Positions 62,274 to 64,000 of a stretch of 64,000 bases of DNA are shown piece by piece. Within the stretch, counting starts at the first letter, position 1. The number at the start of each line of letters is the position of its first letter. The stretch comes from an uncultured Chitinophaga sp. (lineage in GTDB: Bacteria; Bacteroidota; Bacteroidia; Chitinophagales; Chitinophagaceae). Location: contig NZ_CALEJS010000041.1 of assembly GCF_937898475.1 (NCBI RefSeq), positions 248,001 through 312,000 on the forward strand, written 5' to 3'. The notes beneath the pieces were generated by a model. That model was given only the letters and a program-made list of their open reading frames with translations. It made no database searches and was not told the DNA's origin. The position numbers and the translations under genes were made by a program.

Positions 62274-63786
62274 GATGGGATAAGTCTTCTAAACAAAGAT
62301 TTGTCCCATTTTCTTTTTGGCGGAAAGCCTCGTCTATGGCGAATAATACACGCACAGCTTCGTTAACTCTTGCGGTTCGATAATGTTCTCCGTCAAAAAT
62401 TAGTTTTTCAGGAAATATCGAACCGATGATTTTCCGCTTTTGTTCCATGTTTCCATTTTCATATAATTTATCCAACTGGCAAAGGTTTTCCAGCGCCTTG
62501 TCTAACAGCAGGTCGATATTCTGAAAGTAATTTGTAGGCAAGCCGGAAAGTTTTGCTTCCAGCTCCATGATCTGTTTCTCGTAATAGGCTTTGCTTTCCC
62601 GGTAGTCTGTTGGCTCAATTTCTTTCGAGAATAACAGTCGTCGTGCTTCTGTAATCTGGTCAGATAACGCCTCTATTGCGGTTAGGAGCTGCTTTTTTTC
62701 TGTATTGTTGTCCTTTGCAAGGGCTTTGAATACATGCCGGACAGCGGTTTTATATAAATCCTTTATAACCGGGTGAGGTACGTACTTCTTGATTTCCGTT
62801 ACAAAGAGATCGTTTGCTACATCTGCTTTATACCTCTTTCCACACGATGAAGTGCAATGGTAGTAATAGTAATGTTGGTGCCTGCCCTTAGAAGCACTAC
62901 CGGTTAACATTCGTCCACAGCTCGGGCAGATCAGAAAGCCGCGTAGCGGCAGCATGTCATCTACCACTGTTTTGGTGCGTTGTTTCTTCTTTCGACCGTC
63001 CAATACTTCCTGTACTTCATAGAACAATGCTTCCGATATGATGCCTGCATGTAAGCCCTGTACAAAGCGGCTTTCTTCGTCCTTGTATTTAGGGATATGA
63101 ATTTTGCCACAATAAACCGGGTTACGAATAGCTACCCAAAAATTATTCTTACTGCAATTCAAGCCTTTTAGCTTAGCTGTTTTCCATATCTGCTCTGTGT
63201 TAAACCGGGCAGCTGCAATCTCCTGGAATACCCATTGCATGATACTGGCCTCCGGTTCTTTAGGTGCGATGTATTTCCTACCGTTCTCCTGTACTCGGTT
63301 TTGGTAACCGATGGGAGCCGTACCCATCCAGCGGCCTTCCTTCTTTGCCTTCCGCATACCGTGAAAGACATTTAAGGCCCGCCGGTCGTTCTCCACTTCC
63401 GGAGTGGCCAGATACACCGCCAGCATGATTTTGCTTTCAGGGATGGACATATCGAGCGGTTGTTCTATTGCCTGCGGATTAACCCCGAGCTTACCCAGGA
63501 GGTTTATCATCTGGTAAGCATCGCCTGCATTACGGCTGAACCTGTCCCATTTGGTGAACAATAACAGATCGGTTTTACCTTTATGCTTGCGTAGCTCCAG
63601 TAACAGTTTTGACCATGCAGGGCGGTTAAAGGTCTTTGCCGAGTGATCTTCATACACGGCTTTGCGCACCTGAATACCATTCAGATCACAATACCGACGT
63701 AGGACTTCTTCCTGGTTCCTTTGTGAATATCCTTTGTCGGCCTGCTCGTCGGTACTTACTCTGATGTACAAATCAGCTATTCTCAT
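62209..63786 (-). CDS. Large serine recombinase (integrase), C-terminus encoded by tRNA-Lys antisense
   Basis: A 525-residue serine recombinase. The resolvase catalytic domain (residues 1-150) has LYIRVSTDEQADKGYS with the nucleophile Ser, and LLLFTKWDRFSRN. The recombinase domain follows (GTAPIGYQNRVQENGRKYI), then a zinc ribbon (CPSCGRMLTGSASKGRH, with a CTSSCGKRY partner), then coiled-coil helices. The last 21 or so residues (ending THTLKVYCSTN) are translated from the complement of tRNA-Lys, with the stop in the D-arm. It should integrate and excise the element. Confidence 0.93.
   Translation of the reverse strand: MRIADLYIRVSTDEQADKGYSQRNQEEVLRRYCDLNGIQVRKAVYEDHSAKTFNRPAWSKLLLELRKHKGKTDLLLFTKWDRFSRNAGDAYQMINLLGKLGVNPQAIEQPLDMSIPESKIMLAVYLATPEVENDRRALNVFHGMRKAKKEGRWMGTAPIGYQNRVQENGRKYIAPKEPEASIMQWVFQEIAAARFNTEQIWKTAKLKGLNCSKNNFWVAIRNPVYCGKIHIPKYKDEESRFVQGLHAGIISEALFYEVQEVLDGRKKKQRTKTVVDDMLPLRGFLICPSCGRMLTGSASKGRHQHYYYYHCTSSCGKRYKADVANDLFVTEIKKYVPHPVIKDLYKTAVRHVFKALAKDNNTEKKQLLTAIEALSDQITEARRLLFSKEIEPTDYRESKAYYEKQIMELEAKLSGLPTNYFQNIDLLLDKALENLCQLDKLYENGNMEQKRKIIGSIFPEKLIFDGEHYRTARVNEAVRVLFAIDEAFRQKENGTNLCLEDLSHLVIPLGLEPRTHTLKVYCSTN
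62275..62318 (+). terminator. Terminator of tRNA-Lys, inside the recombinase coding region
   Basis: A 14-bp stem (62275-62288 with 62296-62309, two G-U pairs) with a 7-nt loop is followed by TTTTCTTTTT. It starts 2 nt after the CCA. On the other strand these bases encode recombinase residues near KENGTNLCLEDLSH, so the element supplies the tRNA terminator. Confidence 0.85.
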
Positions 63787-63922
63787 TTTGCAAAATTTGG
63801 ATAACAGCGATCTCCGCTAATGTGTAGACTAATAAGATAATCTGCGCGGCCTCCTCTAACGTGACTTGCAGGCCTTCCTGTCGTAGCATCTCTACGACGG
63901 TTTTTGGTTTGATCATTTCCAT
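63773..63922 (-). CDS. Small 49-residue protein preceding the recombinase
   Basis: A 49-codon frame (MEMIKPKTVVEMLRQEGL...) overlaps the recombinase start by 14 nt, so translation is coupled. It is helical and acidic, with TLEEAAQIILLVYTLAEIA. It has a TATATTTG box upstream. It may be a recombination directionality factor, a regulator or an anti-recombinase; no family is recognised. Confidence 0.6.
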   Translation of the reverse strand: MEMIKPKTVVEMLRQEGLQVTLEEAAQIILLVYTLAEIAVIQILQNENS

Positions 63923-63978
63923 AGCATTGTCTCATTTAGACATCAACAACACAAACCCCTATGCTAATGGGATGAATG

Positions 63979-63986
63979 CAAATATA
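63979..63986 (-). promoter_or_regulatory. -7 box TATATTTG for the recombinase operon
   Basis: On the minus strand TATATTTG matches TAnnTTTG, 57 bp before the start of the small gene that precedes the recombinase. Confidence 0.5.
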
Positions 63987-64000
63987 CGATGGATCAGAGG

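Larger units (their letters stand above)
62198..64000. mobile_element. Left end of an integrative element inserted at tRNA-Lys (right end beyond window)
   Basis: A large serine recombinase gene and a small upstream gene follow the tRNA immediately, and the recombinase gene ends inside the tRNA. This is the layout of an island integrated at a tRNA 3' end with the tRNA kept intact. The cargo and the other attachment site lie outside the window. Confidence 0.75.

Overview
The window looks like chromosomal DNA from a Bacteroidota bacterium, most likely a Chitinophagaceae (Chitinophaga-like) species. The evidence is a SusC/SusD pair, a giant PKD protein with a type IX secretion sorting tail, DUF4251 and DUF1801 proteins, TAnnTTTG-type -7 promoter boxes (best example before tRNA-Lys), few Shine-Dalgarno sites, and moderate GC. 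No database was searched; all calls rest on motifs and family knowledge.

Left edge (1-7057): the 3' end of a polyketide operon. It holds the C-terminus of a type I PKS carrying its own phosphopantetheinyl transferase, then a free ACP, an alpha/beta hydrolase, two tandem GT1 glycosyltransferases and two tandem PapA/condensation-type acyltransferases, closed by a strong terminator. The set reads as a pathway for a glycosylated and acylated polyketide lipid. Next (7258-17058) come an outer-envelope repeat protein and a minus-strand sugar-acid block: GntP permease, IlvD/Edd dehydratase, KDPG-type aldolase and DgoK-type kinase. This block is interrupted by an HxlR regulator, an esterase and an SDR.

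Middle (17201-37439): a 1626-residue PKD/T9SS protein, an M20 amidohydrolase, small secreted proteins, a TetR-AarF pair, an orphan MacB/FtsX permease, a gene remnant, and a Tat-exported phosphocholine-type phospholipase C preceded by an exact 21-bp tandem array of 12 units. Then follow a VOC protein, a SGNH hydrolase whose catalytic blocks are in circularly permuted order, PAP2, DUF1801, a CheY-like regulator and a nucleotidyltransferase. Right-middle (37440-62125): a minimal SusCD-sulfatase locus, DoxX and Crp/Fnr, a FAD oxidase and PoxB-like enzyme, an M48 protease, a sphingomyelin-synthase-like membrane protein, an operon with an unrecognised 760-residue protein, Mn catalase with a DsbA-like partner, a subtilase lipoprotein, and a LysR-controlled tautomerase/cupin pair.

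Right edge (62198-64000): tRNA-Lys(TTT) with its own promoter and terminator, invaded by an element whose large serine recombinase ends inside the tRNA gene. The window stops within this element. Several intergenic gaps carry long inverted repeats built from 7-8 bp words (GTTTGAA, AGCTGTTGGC and ATTCCAAA types), which form a dispersed family.

The strongest candidates for something undescribed are the circularly permuted SGNH hydrolase, the 21-bp array, the duplicated glycosyl/acyl-transferase polyketide operon, the dispersed short-word palindromes, and the SMS-like protein.
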